Source: Janthinobacterium silvisoli
GTDB lineage: Bacteria > Pseudomonadota > Gammaproteobacteria > Burkholderiales > Burkholderiaceae_D
DNA: 64,000 nucleotides
Assembly (NCBI RefSeq): GCF_014200725.1
Contig: NZ_JACHCL010000003.1
Coordinates: forward strand, 1 to 64,000
Direction of reading: 5' to 3'
Below are positions 34,774-44,056 of the stretch, piece after piece. The stretch's first letter is position 1; the number at the start of each line of letters is the position of its first letter. Made by a program: the position numbers and the translations under genes. The notes under the pieces are model-generated. The model saw only the letters and a list, made by a program, of their open reading frames with translations, searched no databases and was not told where the DNA came from.

Positions 34774-37074
34774 TTATTCTACTTCCACCGTTTCCGGTGC
34801 AGCCGTCGGCGCCGCATCAGGCGGTTCCGGGAATTCCAGCAAGACCTGGTCCTTGTCGTTCAGATCGACGGTAACCTTGCCGCCCGAGACCAGGCGGCCG
34901 AACAGCAGTTCGTCGGCCAGCGCCTTGCGTATCATGTCCTGGATCAGGCGCGCCATCGGACGCGCACCCATGAGCGGATCGAAACCTTTCTTGCCGAGGA
35001 AGGCGCGCAGCTTTTCCGTGAAAATGGCTTCGACCTTTTTCTCGTGCAACTGCTCTTCCAGCTGCATCAGGAACTTGTCGACCACGCGCAGGATGATTTC
35101 CTGGTCCAGCGCGCGGAAGCTGATGGTCGCGTCGATACGGTTGCGGAACTCCGGCGTGAACATGCGCTTGATGTCGGCCATCTCGTCGCCCGCCTGTTTC
35201 GAGGTGGTGAAACCGATGGAGGCCTTTTGCAAGCTTTCCGCACCCGCATTGGTGGTCATGATGATGATGACGTTGCGGAAATCGGCTTTGCGGCCATTGT
35301 TATCCGTCAAGGTGCCATGATCCATCACTTGCAGCAGGATATTGAAAATGTCCGGATGGGCTTTTTCAATTTCATCGAGCAGCAACACTGCATGCGGTTT
35401 CTTGGTGATCGCTTCCGTCAGCAGGCCGCCCTGGTCGAAACCGACATAGCCCGGTGGCGCGCCGATCAAACGGCTGACGGCGTGGCGTTCCATGTATTCC
35501 GACATATCGAAACGGATCAGCTCAATGCCGAGGATGAAGGCCAGTTGCTTGGCCACCTCGGTCTTGCCGACGCCGGTAGGACCGGAGAACAGGAAAGAGC
35601 CGATCGGCTTGTCCGTCTTGCCCAGGCCGGCACGCGCCATCTTGATGGCCGACGCCAGCGCTTCGATGGCCGGATCCTGGCCAAACACCACGTTGCGCAA
35701 ATCGCGGTCGATGGTTTGCAGCTTGCTGCGGTCGTCCTGGTTGACCGTTTGCGGCGGAATACGGGCGATCTTGGCGATGATGTCCTCGATCTCCGTCTTG
35801 CCGATGGTTTTCTTTTGCTTCGATTTCGGCAAGATGCGCTGGGCTGCGCCCGCTTCATCGATCACGTCGATTGCCTTGTCGGGCAAGTGGCGGTCGTTGA
35901 TGAAGCGCGCCGCCAGCTCGGCTGCCGTCGACAGGGCCGAGGCCGAGTATTTCACGCCATGGTGCTCTTCGAAGCGCGATTTCAGGCCGCGCAGGATTTG
36001 CACGGTTTGCTCGACGGTCGGTTCATTGACGTCGACCTTCTGGAAGCGGCGCGACAGGGCATGGTCTTTTTCGAACACGCCACGGAATTCCGTGTAGGTG
36101 GTCGCACCGATGCATTTGAGCTGGCCATTGGCCAGTGCCGGTTTCAGCAGGTTCGATGCATCCAAGGTGCCGCCCGAAGCCGAACCCGCACCGATGATGG
36201 TGTGGATTTCGTCGATGAACAGGATGCCGTTCGGATTGTCTTTCAACTGTTTCAGCACGGCTTTCAGGCGCTGCTCGAAATCGCCGCGGTATTTGGTACC
36301 AGCGAGCAAGGCGCCCATGTCCAGCGAATACACGACGGCATTCTGCAGGATTTCCGGCACGTCGCTTTGCGTGATGCGATAGGCCAGGCCTTCGGCGATC
36401 GCCGTCTTGCCCACCCCTGCCTCGCCAACCAGCAGCGGATTGTTCTTGCGGCGGCGGCACAGGATCTGGATCACGCGGTCGACTTCGTCTTCACGGCCGA
36501 TCAGCGGATCGATCTTGCCTTCGGCGGCGGCCTTGTTCAGGTTTTGCGTGAACTGGTCGAGCGGGCTTTCTTTCGGCTGGCCATCGACAGGCGCTTCTTC
36601 CACGCCATCCGAGGCTTTCGCGCTTTCGGTCGACTGGTCCTTGCGCACGCCGTGCGAAATGAAATTGACCACGTCCAGTCGCGTCACGCCCTGCTGGTGC
36701 AGGTAGTAAACAGCGTGCGAATCTTTTTCGCCGAAGATCGCCACCAGCACATTGGCGCCGGTAACTTCCTTCTTGCCGTTCGAAGCGGACTGGACATGCA
36801 TGATGGCGCGCTGGATCACGCGCTGGAAACCAAGCGTCGGCTGGGTGTCGACTTCGCCCGTGCCAGGCACGGTCGGCGTGTTATCGCCGATGAAATTGGT
36901 GAGGGTCTTGCGCAGGTCATCAATATTGACCGCGCAGGCACGCAATACCTCAGCAGCGGAGGGATTATCCAGCAGTGCCAGCAGTAAATGCTCAACCGTA
37001 ATGAATTCGTGCCGTGCCTGCCGAGCTTCGACAAACGCCATGTGCAAACTTACTTCTAATTCCTGCGCAATCAT
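34774..37074 (-). CDS. clpA: ClpA, ATPase of the ClpAP protease
   Basis: A 766-residue AAA+ unfoldase. It has an N-terminal double Clp repeat that binds ClpS (1-145) and a first AAA module with Walker A GEAGVGKT (about 215-222) and Walker [10 protein letters not shown]. The second AAA module has GPTGVGKT (about 497-504) and [10 protein letters not shown]. It unfolds substrates for ClpP. The start at 37074 has GGAGGAAGT just upstream and overlaps clpS by 4 bp. An upstream in-frame GTG/ATG would intrude far into clpS and is rejected. Confidence 0.97.
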   Translation of the reverse strand: MIAQELEVSLHMAFVEARQARHEFITVEHLLLALLDNPSAAEVLRACAVNIDDLRKTLTNFIGDNTPTVPGTGEVDTQPTLGFQRVIQRAIMHVQSASNGKKEVTGANVLVAIFGEKDSHAVYYLHQQGVTRLDVVNFISHGVRKDQSTESAKASDGVEEAPVDGQPKESPLDQFTQNLNKAAAEGKIDPLIGREDEVDRVIQILCRRRKNNPLLVGEAGVGKTAIAEGLAYRITQSDVPEILQNAVVYSLDMGALLAGTKYRGDFEQRLKAVLKQLKDNPNGILFIDEIHTIIGAGSASGGTLDASNLLKPALANGQLKCIGATTYTEFRGVFEKDHALSRRFQKVDVNEPTVEQTVQILRGLKSRFEEHHGVKYSASALSTAAELAARFINDRHLPDKAIDVIDEAGAAQRILPKSKQKKTIGKTEIEDIIAKIARIPPQTVNQDDRSKLQTIDRDLRNVVFGQDPAIEALASAIKMARAGLGKTDKPIGSFLFSGPTGVGKTEVAKQLAFILGIELIRFDMSEYMERHAVSRLIGAPPGYVGFDQGGLLTEAITKKPHAVLLLDEIEKAHPDIFNILLQVMDHGTLTDNNGRKADFRNVIIIMTTNAGAESLQKASIGFTTSKQAGDEMADIKRMFTPEFRNRIDATISFRALDQEIILRVVDKFLMQLEEQLHEKKVEAIFTEKLRAFLGKKGFDPLMGARPMARLIQDMIRKALADELLFGRLVSGGKVTVDLNDKDQVLLEFPEPPDAAPTAAPETVEVE

Positions 37075-37373
37075 ACTTCCTCCATCACGCACTGCAGGGG
37101 ATGCCCCGCCTTGCGCGCATGCGTTAAAACGAACTCCACTTTGGTACACGCTATATCTTTAGAGAACACGCCGCACACTCCTTTGCCGTAGCGATGAACA
37201 CTGAGCATGATTTGCGTCGCCGTTTCACGGTCCTTGTTGAAATACTCCTGAATGATGGCCACCACGAATTCCATCGGGGTGTAATCGTCATTGAGCAAGG
37301 CCACCTGGTAGAGCGGCGGCGGCTTGAGGACTTGCCGCTCCAGCAGGGTTTCTGTGTCGTGCTTGGTTGCCAT
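37071..37373 (-). CDS. clpS: ClpS, N-end rule adaptor
   Basis: A 100-residue adaptor with the ClpS core [17 protein letters not shown] and [11 protein letters not shown], which delivers proteins with bulky N-terminal residues to ClpAP. It precedes and overlaps clpA. A TAGAAT box six bases before the ATG and no visible Shine-Dalgarno sequence suggest a leaderless message. Confidence 0.96.
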   Translation of the reverse strand: MATKHDTETLLERQVLKPPPLYQVALLNDDYTPMEFVVAIIQEYFNKDRETATQIMLSVHRYGKGVCGVFSKDIACTKVEFVLTHARKAGHPLQCVMEEV

Positions 37374-37693
37374 ACGCTTATTCTAATGCTTTCACAGTGG
37401 TTGTCATGCGCAATATCTGCGCCTTTCAATTGTTTTCAATCTTACGCGTTTTCTCGATACTGCGCAGATGGCGATACTGCTGTCAAAATCAAGAGTTGCT
37501 TTTTTACCGCTTGTGAAGTTTTTGGCAATATCAATGGAAAAGCGCTTGACTTCATTATTTATTCCGCCAACAATGCTGTATCGACTGTTGCAGTAATGTA
37601 CAGCTTGATAAGAAGTGAGACGTCGAGGAGGGGGCAGGAAGCTTCTTGCTTTTATGGCTCGTGTGATTTGTTTTAATTTTGAAAGTTCTTTTT
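37374..37693. promoter_or_regulatory. clpS / cold-shock gene divergent control region
   Basis: This 320-bp stretch has no supportable gene. On the plus strand, -35 TTGACT (37546-37551) and AACAAT (37569-37574) are spaced 17 bp apart. That would give a 5' untranslated leader of about 110 nt before the cold-shock ATG at 37694, a length typical of cspA-type messages whose leader folding responds to temperature. On the minus strand TAGAAT (37380-37385) directly precedes clpS. Confidence 0.55.
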
Positions 37694-37897
37694 ATGGCAA
37701 CAGGTACAGTTAAGTGGTTCAATGATTCCAAAGGTTTTGGCTTCATCACCCCAGATGACGGCGGCGAAGATTTGTTTGCCCACTTCTCCGCAATCAACAT
37801 GAACGGTTTCAAGACCCTCAAAGAAGGTCAAAAAGTTCAATTCGAAGTCACGCAAGGCCCTAAAGGCAAGCAAGCTTCCAACATCCAGGCAGGCTAA
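37694..37897 (+). CDS. CspA-family cold-shock protein
   Basis: A 67-residue single cold-shock domain with RNP1 (KGFGFIT) and RNP2 (LFAHFS). It starts [14 protein letters not shown], and the ATG at 37694 gives the exact family length. Five extra upstream codons are open but are not conserved. It acts as an RNA chaperone that melts structure. Several paralogues are usual in this group, so cold induction is not certain. Confidence 0.95.
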   Translation: MATGTVKWFNDSKGFGFITPDDGGEDLFAHFSAINMNGFKTLKEGQKVQFEVTQGPKGKQASNIQAG

Positions 37898-37920
37898 GCA
37901 ATTCCAGCCCTCAGATGTAT

Positions 37921-37955
37921 AAAAAACCCCTCTTTAACAAGTGGGGTTTTTTTTC
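37921..37955. terminator. Intrinsic terminator after cold-shock gene
   Basis: AAAACCCC and GGGGTTTT form an 8-bp stem around a loop of about 12 bases, followed by a T run on the plus strand. It lies 23 bp after the cold-shock stop and 35 bp before the end of the converging icd gene. Confidence 0.85.
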
Positions 37956-37991
37956 GCCCGCAGGGCGTGCGCCCTGCCCTCCTCATGCCAT

Positions 37992-39245
37992 TTACATCTG
38001 AGCGATCATCGTCTCGCCAAAGCCTGAGCACGACACTTGCGTCGCGCCTTCCATCTGGCGCGCAAAATCGTAGGTGACGCGCTTGATGGCGATCGATTTC
38101 TGCATCGCGGAAATCACCAGTTCGGCCGCCTCCAACCAGCCCAGGTGGCGCAGCATCATTTCCGCCGACAGGATCAAGGAACCGGGATTCACATAATCCT
38201 TGCCCGCATACTTGGGCGAGGTGCCGTGGGTGGCTTCAAACATGGCCACCGAGTCCGACAGATTGGCGCCAGGCGCAATGCCGATGCCCCCAACTTGCGC
38301 GGCCAGCGCGTCTGACATGTAGTCGCCATTCAGGTTCAGGGTAGCGATCACGCTGTATTCGGCCGGACGCAACAGGATCTGCTGCAAAAAGGCGTCGGCG
38401 ATCGAATCCTTGATCAGGATATCGCGGCCCGTCTTCGGATTCTTGAACTTGCACCATGGTCCGCCGTCGATCAATTGCGCGCCGAATTCCTTTTGCGCCA
38501 GAGCATAGGCCCAATCGCGGAAGCCGCCTTCCGTGTACTTCATGATGTTGCCCTTGTGGACGATCGTCACGGAAGGCTTGTCATTGTCGATCGCGTACTG
38601 GATCGCCTTGCGCACGAGGCGTTCGGTGCCTTCGATCGACACCGGCTTGATGCCGATGCCCGAGGTTTCCGGGAAACGGATACTGGTGACGCCCATTTCC
38701 TTGATCAGGAAATCGATCAGCTTTTTGGCGCCTGCCGAGCCTTGCTGGTATTCGATGCCAGCATAGATGTCTTCCGAATTTTCACGGAAAATGACCATGT
38801 CCGTTTTTTCCGGCTCTTTCAAAGGCGATGGCACGCCCTTGAAATAACGCACAGGGCGCAGGCACACATACAGGTCCAGTTTCTGGCGCAGCGTCACGTT
38901 CAGCGAACGGATGCCGCCACCCACCGGCGTCGTCAAAGGGCCCTTGATGGACACCACATATTCTTTCAGCGCAGCCAGGGTTTCTTCCGGCAGCCACACA
39001 TCGGAACCGTACAGCCGGGTCGATTTTTCACCCGCGAAAATTTCCATCCATTGGATCTTGCGCTGGCCGTCATACGCCTTGGCAACGGCTGCATCGATCA
39101 CCTTGATCATGACGGGGGTGACATCGATGCCCGTACCATCGCCCTGAATATAGGGAATAATGGGGTTATCGGGAACATTGAGCGAAAAATCGGCATTGAC
39201 GGTGATTTTTTGTCCGTCAGCAGGTACAGTGATATGTTGGTACAT
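37992..39245 (-). CDS. icd: NADP-dependent isocitrate dehydrogenase
   Basis: A 417-residue TCA-cycle enzyme, the same size as E. coli Icd (416). It converts isocitrate to 2-oxoglutarate with NADP+. Conserved are [15 protein letters not shown] at the N terminus and the substrate-binding loop [13 protein letters not shown], whose serine is the site phosphorylated by AceK in enterics. The ATG at 39245 has a nearby CGGAGA. Earlier in-frame codons up to 39317 are not conserved. Confidence 0.96.
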   Translation of the reverse strand: MYQHITVPADGQKITVNADFSLNVPDNPIIPYIQGDGTGIDVTPVMIKVIDAAVAKAYDGQRKIQWMEIFAGEKSTRLYGSDVWLPEETLAALKEYVVSIKGPLTTPVGGGIRSLNVTLRQKLDLYVCLRPVRYFKGVPSPLKEPEKTDMVIFRENSEDIYAGIEYQQGSAGAKKLIDFLIKEMGVTSIRFPETSGIGIKPVSIEGTERLVRKAIQYAIDNDKPSVTIVHKGNIMKYTEGGFRDWAYALAQKEFGAQLIDGGPWCKFKNPKTGRDILIKDSIADAFLQQILLRPAEYSVIATLNLNGDYMSDALAAQVGGIGIAPGANLSDSVAMFEATHGTSPKYAGKDYVNPGSLILSAEMMLRHLGWLEAAELVISAMQKSIAIKRVTYDFARQMEGATQVSCSGFGETMIAQM

Positions 39246-39415
39246 CGTAATCTCCGGAGTGGGACGCTCTCTGCAATGGCAGAGTTGTAAAACCATTAGG
39301 GCACATAACAGCAACAACGCACTTTAGCAGGGATAGCACACCCAAGTCATGCGCAGCGCAATTCCGGCGCAATTCAGCACAGAATTTCATCAGCACCGAA
39401 CCATCTACTTTCACC

Positions 39416-39976
39416 ATGCCACTCATCTTATTTAACAAACCGTTTCAGGTCCTGTGCCAGTTTTCCCCACAAGAAGGCCGTGCCACCCTGGCCGACCACC
39501 TGTCGATTCCCGGCATTTATCCGGCTGGCCGGCTCGATGCCGACAGTGAAGGCTTGCTGCTGCTGACCGACGACGGCCGCCTGCAGCACGAAATCAGCCA
39601 CCCGGACCGCAAGGAAGCAAAAACCTATCTGGTGCAAGTCGATGGCGTGCCCGATGCGGCCAGCCTGGCACGCCTGCAGGCGCCGCTGGACCTGGGCGAC
39701 TTCATCACCAAGCCTTGCCACGCCGTGAGCATCGCCGAGCCGGAATGGCTGTGGCCGCGCAACCCTCCCATCCGCACGCGCGCAGAACAGCCCACATCCT
39801 GGCTGGCGATCACGCTCAAGGAAGGCAAGAACCGCCAGGTACGGCGCATGACCGCAGCCGTCGGCCTGCCCACCCTGCGCCTGGTGCGCAGCGCCATCGG
39901 ACCGTTTTCGCTGGCCAGCCATCCTTTGATGCCGGGTGAGTGGTGCGAAGTACCGGCCCAGGGTATTGGCGCATAG
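39416..39976 (+). CDS. rluE: RluE-type 23S rRNA pseudouridine synthase
   Basis: A 186-residue pseudouridine synthase of the RsuA/RluE group without an S4 domain. It starts LILFNKPFQVLCQFS, has the catalytic-Asp motif AGRLDADSEGLLLLT, and ends with the KEGKNRQVRRM segment. RluE modifies U2457 of 23S rRNA, and the short length fits that subfamily. It is divergent from icd. Confidence 0.9.
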   Translation: MPLILFNKPFQVLCQFSPQEGRATLADHLSIPGIYPAGRLDADSEGLLLLTDDGRLQHEISHPDRKEAKTYLVQVDGVPDAASLARLQAPLDLGDFITKPCHAVSIAEPEWLWPRNPPIRTRAEQPTSWLAITLKEGKNRQVRRMTAAVGLPTLRLVRSAIGPFSLASHPLMPGEWCEVPAQGIGA

Positions 39977-40049
39977 CTTCGGAGAGGCAGCGGCAGGCGG
40001 CTGGGGCAACAGGAAACAACAAGAATAGATAGCAAAAAAATATTTACCG

Positions 40050-40100
40050 ATGAGAATTATTTATTTCCAAATAATACGATAAAATCATCGTCATTCTCAT
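40050..40100. promoter_or_regulatory. Two Fur-like sites upstream of repeat protein
   Basis: An inverted repeat ATGAGAAT (40050-40057) / ATTCTCAT (40093-40100) brackets an AT-rich promoter-like stretch. Each arm lies in a partial match to the Fur 7-1-7 consensus TGATAATnATTATCA: TGAGAATTATTTA reading rightward and TGAGAATGACGATGA reading leftward. A Shine-Dalgarno AAAAAGGA follows at 40104. Control by iron is a prediction from the sequence only. Confidence 0.4.
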
Positions 40101-40118
40101 GACAAAAAAGGAATGATG

Positions 40119-40400
40119 ATGTCGAAAGTTACACTCAGCCTGGTATTTTCCCTGCTTGCCAGCAGCGCCTTCGCGCAATCGGAAGCACGCGTGGCCTCCT
40201 CCGCCGGCACCGATGCGGTGCGTCCTACTCCGCCCGCATCCGCATCGGCCAAATCTTCGGCGGGAACCGATGCTGCCCACCCAAAACGCCCTGCTGCCGC
40301 AGCCACTGACTCCTCGGCGGGCACCGATGCGTCCAAACCCCTGATCCCGCAGCCACGCAAGGACAAGCAGCGTCCTGACGCCGCCGACAAGGCAAAGTAA
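40119..40400 (+). CDS. Small exported SSAGTDA-repeat protein
   Basis: A 93-residue protein with a signal peptide ending SAFAQ. The mature part of about 75 residues is low in hydrophobic residues and contains three copies of SSAGTDA, about 26 and 23 residues apart, separated by Ala/Pro/Lys-rich spacers, and a charged C terminus. There are no cysteines. The codons of the three copies differ, so the peptide repeat is under selection rather than a fresh duplication. Of three consecutive ATGs (40113, 40116, 40119) the last is best spaced from AAAAAGGA. I recognise no family. Confidence 0.75.
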   Translation: MSKVTLSLVFSLLASSAFAQSEARVASSAGTDAVRPTPPASASAKSSAGTDAAHPKRPAAAATDSSAGTDASKPLIPQPRKDKQRPDAADKAK

Positions 40401-40569
40401 GTCCAGGCTACCCACCGCGCTGGCGCCGACACCTGGCGCCTGTTGCAGCAAGTCCACGTTTCACAGCTTGCCAGGCAGCACTCGCAACAGCATGCGCTTG
40501 ACGCGCCGCGCGCCAGCATGGCTTAATCGGCGCTTCTCTTGCTACTACGCAAAGGCGCATCCACTCCCC

Positions 40570-41016
40570 ATGAAAAATTCCTTCATCCGTTACAGTCTGG
40601 CGATCGTACTGGCAGCCTGCGCCACCGGCGCCATGGCGCAGCAATTGAAAACCACGCAACTGTCAGCCGGCATGCACCTGATCCAGGCTGAAGTGGCCGT
40701 CACCGACGACCAGCGTGAAGTGGGGCTGATGTACCGTGAAAAAATGCCTGCCAACGCGGGCATGCTGTTCGTCTTCGGCGCACCGGCCACGCAGTGCATG
40801 TGGATGAAGAATACGCCGCTGCCGCTGTCGGTTGCCTTCATCGACGCCGCCGGCAAGATCGTCAACATCGAAGACATGCAGCCGCACACGCTCGACAGCC
40901 ATTGTTCGACCAAGGGCGTGCCGGTGCGCTACGCGCTGGAAATGAACCTGGGCTGGTTCAGGCAAAAGAATATCAAGCCAGGCATCACGATAGGCAATCT
41001 GCCCCCGCTGCGCTAA
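40570..41016 (+). CDS. DUF192 exported protein
   Basis: A 148-residue protein with a signal peptide (cleaved near GAMAQ) and a complete DUF192 barrel: REVGLMYREKMPANAGMLFVF, the highly conserved MWMKNTPLPLSVAFID, and the C-terminal MNLGWFRQ segment. DUF192 proteins are periplasmic or secreted and of unknown function. The ATG at 40570 is chosen because the signal peptide starts there, although the ribosome binding site is poor. It may follow the repeat protein gene, 169 bp upstream. Confidence 0.88.
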   Translation: MKNSFIRYSLAIVLAACATGAMAQQLKTTQLSAGMHLIQAEVAVTDDQREVGLMYREKMPANAGMLFVFGAPATQCMWMKNTPLPLSVAFIDAAGKIVNIEDMQPHTLDSHCSTKGVPVRYALEMNLGWFRQKNIKPGITIGNLPPLR

Positions 41017-41078
41017 ATCCACTTGCGATACCCGCCGCAAGCGGGTAGTTTTCATAGCAAAAACCGGCACACCAGCGC

Positions 41079-41112
41079 GAAAAAACCCGCCAGAACGAAT
41101 CTGCGGGTTTTT
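41079..41112. terminator. Intrinsic terminator between DUF192 gene and rpsT
   Basis: AAAAACCCGC and GCGGGTTTTT form a 10-bp stem around a loop of about 12 bases. It is flanked by A and T runs, so it can act on both strands, and lies between the converging genes. Confidence 0.85.
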
Positions 41113-41180
41113 GCTTTTTTACCAGTGCCAGCGTACTGGCACAGGCAAGGCCGCCTCGGCGGCTTGCCTGCCGGCGAATA

Positions 41181-41447
41181 TTAAGCGGACAGTGCTTTCA
41201 AAGCAGCTGCCAGACGGCTCTTATGGCGAGCTGCCTTGTTTTTGTGGATGATCTTCTTGTCAGCGATACGGTCGATGGTCGACACGGATGCCTGGAAGAT
41301 TGCAGCAGCAGCTGCCTTGTCACCGCCTTGGATCGCTTTGCGAGCAGCTTTGATAGCCGTGCGCAAGGTCGAACGTTGGGACGAATTGTGTGCGTTTTGC
41401 TTAACTGCTTGACGAGCGCGTTTGCGCGCTTGTGCGGTATTTGCCAT
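41181..41447 (-). CDS. rpsT: 30S ribosomal protein S20
   Basis: An 88-residue basic helical protein beginning [18 protein letters not shown], the standard S20 sequence, which binds 16S rRNA early in 30S assembly. AGGAAAT lies upstream of the ATG at 41447. It is transcribed alone, divergently from murJ, the usual beta- and gammaproteobacterial arrangement. The promoter at 41594-41622 implies a leader of about 140 nt. Confidence 0.97.
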   Translation of the reverse strand: MANTAQARKRARQAVKQNAHNSSQRSTLRTAIKAARKAIQGGDKAAAAAIFQASVSTIDRIADKKIIHKNKAARHKSRLAAALKALSA

Positions 41448-41593
41448 GGAATTTCCTAAAACAGGGTCAAAGTGCGTTTGCAAACATTAGTGTTTGCCAA
41501 CCGGTGCGTTCTGTGCGTCTGCCGAACCATGTGTGCCAAACCAGTGCCTGTCAAACATTAGTGTCTGCGTAACAGAATTCTGTACAGCCTTCG

Positions 41594-41622
41594 ATTATAG
41601 CGATAATTTGCAGCAGAGGCAA
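41594..41622 (-). promoter_or_regulatory. rpsT promoter
   Basis: On the minus strand, -35 TTGCCT (41617-41622) and a perfect -10 TATAAT (41594-41599) are 17 bp apart. Predicted transcription starts near 41587, leaving an untranslated leader of about 140 nt to rpsT. The leader contains two copies of CAAACATTAGTGT (41481-41493 and 41552-41564, read on the plus strand). Confidence 0.65.
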
Positions 41623-41744
41623 TTCAAAAAACCGACTATCGTCGCCAAAACAGCCAAAAACGGGGCTGGCAAGGGCGAATCATCAGTGATTGTTACAGTA
41701 TTTTAACCGTTAGCACAGGCTGCGCCCAGCTATAATCTGCCCCC

Positions 41745-43292
41745 ATGAACTTGCTTAAAACCCTCGCTGCCATTTCCAGCATGACCATGCTGTCCCGTGT
41801 AACCGGTTTATTGCGCGAGAGCTTGTTCGCGCGCGCCTTCGGCGCCGGCGCCTACACGGACGCCTTCATTGTTGCCTTCCGGATTCCCAACCTGCTGCGG
41901 CGTTTGTTTGCCGAAGGGGCATTTTCGCAAGCTTTCGTGCCCATCTTGTCTGAATACAAGAGCCAATATGGCCAGGACGCCAGTAAACAACTGGCCGACC
42001 ACGTGGCCACCACCCTGGTCTGGGCCACCATGGTGGTTTCCCTGATCGGCATCCTGGCTGCGCCCTGGTTTGTGTATGCAATTGCAACCGGCCTCAACAA
42101 AGACCCCGGCGCCTTCGATGCAGCCGTCTGGATGACGCGCCTGATGTTCCCGTATATCGCCTGCATGTCTTTCGTGGCGCTGGCTGGCGGCATCCTCAAT
42201 ACCTGGCGCGAATTCAAGATTCCCGCCTTCACCCCCGTGCTGCTCAATGTCGCCTTCATTGCCGCCTCGCTGTTCCTGGCACCTTTTTTGAAACAGCCCG
42301 TCTACGCCATGGCGATTGCCGTGTTCGTCGGCGGCTTGCTGCAGGTGGCCATCCAGATTCCCGCGCTGGTGCGCATCGGCATGCTGCCGCGCCTGTCGCT
42401 CAACCCCGCCATCGGCCTGTCCGACGGCGGCGTGCGCCGCGTGCTGAAGAAAATGGGACCGGCCGTATTCGCCGTCTCGGCCGCACAGATCAGCCTGATG
42501 ATCAACACCAGTATCGCTTCGCGCCTGGCCGAAGGCAGCATCTCGTGGCTGTCGTATGCCGACCGCCTGATGGAATTTCCCAGTGCCATGCTGGGTGTGG
42601 CCCTGGGCACCATCTTGCTGCCCAGCCTGTCGAAGGCCAATGCCGATGGCGACAAGACCGAATACTCCGCCCTGCTGGACTGGGGCCTGCGCCTGACCTT
42701 CCTGCTGGCCTTGCCTGCAGCCGTCGGCATGGCCACCCTGGCCACGCCCCTGATCGCCACCCTCTTCCATTACGGTAAATTCACGGCCGAGTCCGTGACC
42801 ATGTCGACCGAGCCGTTGATCGCCTATAGCCTGGGCTTGATCGGCATCATCCTGGTGAAAACCCTGGCGCCCGCTTTTTATGCGCGCCAGGATATCCGCA
42901 CGCCCGTAAAAATCGCCATCGGCGTGCTGATCGCCACACAGCTGATGAACATGCTGTTCGTGCCCCACCTGGCGGTCGCCGGACTGGCCCTGTCAATCGG
43001 CCTGGGCGCCTGCCTGAATGCCTGCTTCCTGTACTGGGGCTTGCGCAGGCGCGGCATCTACCAGCCCGAAGCGGGATGGGGCATCTTCTTCCTGCGTTTG
43101 CTGCCAGCCCTGTGCATCATGGGCGGCGTGGCAAGCTACGGCGCCTCGCGCATCGACTGGATCGCCATGCAGCACCACCCGCTGCTGCGTATCGGCGCTT
43201 TGGCGCTGCTGGTCGCCCTGTGCGGCGTGGTGTATTTCGGCACCCTGTTAGTCGCCGGCTTCCGTTTCCGCGACTTCAAACGCAACGCCTGA
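41745..43292 (+). CDS. murJ: Lipid II flippase MurJ
   Basis: A 515-residue MOP-superfamily flippase with about 14 membrane helices. The N-terminal pattern SSMTMLSRVTGLLRESLFARAFG and the RIPNLLRRLFAEGAFSQAFVP loop are diagnostic for MurJ/MviN. It carries peptidoglycan precursor lipid II to the periplasmic side. A perfect TATAAT (41731-41736) lies 8 bp before the ATG without a Shine-Dalgarno sequence, so the message may be leaderless. Confidence 0.96.
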   Translation: MNLLKTLAAISSMTMLSRVTGLLRESLFARAFGAGAYTDAFIVAFRIPNLLRRLFAEGAFSQAFVPILSEYKSQYGQDASKQLADHVATTLVWATMVVSLIGILAAPWFVYAIATGLNKDPGAFDAAVWMTRLMFPYIACMSFVALAGGILNTWREFKIPAFTPVLLNVAFIAASLFLAPFLKQPVYAMAIAVFVGGLLQVAIQIPALVRIGMLPRLSLNPAIGLSDGGVRRVLKKMGPAVFAVSAAQISLMINTSIASRLAEGSISWLSYADRLMEFPSAMLGVALGTILLPSLSKANADGDKTEYSALLDWGLRLTFLLALPAAVGMATLATPLIATLFHYGKFTAESVTMSTEPLIAYSLGLIGIILVKTLAPAFYARQDIRTPVKIAIGVLIATQLMNMLFVPHLAVAGLALSIGLGACLNACFLYWGLRRRGIYQPEAGWGIFFLRLLPALCIMGGVASYGASRIDWIAMQHHPLLRIGALALLVALCGVVYFGTLLVAGFRFRDFKRNA

Positions 43293-43310
43293 TAACCGCA
43301 CCACAATAAG

Positions 43311-43335
43311 AAAAACCCGCGCAAGGCGGGTTTTT
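43311..43335. terminator. Intrinsic terminator after murJ
   Basis: AAAAACCCGC and GCGGGTTTTT pair as a 10-bp stem around a short GCAAG loop. It lies 18 bp after the murJ stop and 22 bp before the end of the converging PEP-CTERM gene, and can serve both. Confidence 0.87.
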
Positions 43336-43357
43336 CAACGTTTGAACAGCCGCTTTT

Positions 43358-43840
43358 TCAGACTGCCTTAGCTGCGCTACGGCGGCGCGCCACGAAGCCC
43401 AGCAAGCCCAGACCACCGAGCAGCATGCCATAGGTTGCCGGCTCCGGCACTGCGCTCACCGAGTAGGTGCCGGAATAACCTGCACCATTGAACGCGGTGC
43501 CGGCCAGGTCGAGTATGAATGGACCTGTGCCCGAAAACTCCACGCCGAAAAATTGCAGCTTGCCGAACGCAAACGATTGTCCCTGCACTCCATTCAGGTT
43601 CGACAAGAGATCGTTGAAGACCAGGTTCTGGCCGCTGACGGTCAAGCCGATATTGTATTTGCCGGCACCCAGGTTACCCAGGGTGATCAGGTCATGGCCG
43701 CCAGACAGGATGCCGTCACCTACCACTGCGTCGAAACTATAGGTGTTGCCATCAGCAATCACATTGATCGTCTGATCGCCAGCATAAGCACTGAACGAAG
43801 CCACAGCCAGCACGCCTGCAGCGATAAATTTCAATTGCAT
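43358..43840 (-). CDS. PEP-CTERM protein
   Basis: A 160-residue exported protein: signal peptide ending SFSAYAG, a beta-rich glycine/asparagine body of about 110 residues, and a C-terminal PEP-CTERM tag (VPEPATYGMLLGGLGLLGF followed by ARRR). The tag is recognised by the EpsH/XrtA exosortase, which cleaves near the motif. The body resembles the small FxDxF-type group but I cannot assign it firmly. AAGGGA precedes the ATG. It is the nearest gene to the end of the secretion operon, on the same strand but about 215 bp further on. Confidence 0.9.
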   Translation of the reverse strand: MQLKFIAAGVLAVASFSAYAGDQTINVIADGNTYSFDAVVGDGILSGGHDLITLGNLGAGKYNIGLTVSGQNLVFNDLLSNLNGVQGQSFAFGKLQFFGVEFSGTGPFILDLAGTAFNGAGYSGTYSVSAVPEPATYGMLLGGLGLLGFVARRRSAAKAV

Positions 43841-44056
43841 AGTTTATCCCTTTAAATGTATGGCTGCCCCGTGCATGCCACCGATAGTACTGTTACTAAA
43901 AGTACTGATGAGGATGGTAGCATAAAATCACTAAATTACTTATAAATATTTTATCTTAATTTATTTTATGACAATTATTTTTAAGGCGAAATAGTTGCAT
44001 GCATCACGGAATTTCTATCTGAAAATAGTTCGCAGGACGTGGTTGTTTCTTTTAGA

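Noticed and set aside
34729..36987. A long plus-strand open frame (about 750 codons) antisense to clpA
   Set aside because: It mirrors clpA codon structure in GC-rich DNA, has low-complexity His/Arg/Gln-rich content, no ribosome binding site and no recognisable domain. clpA on the other strand is unambiguous.
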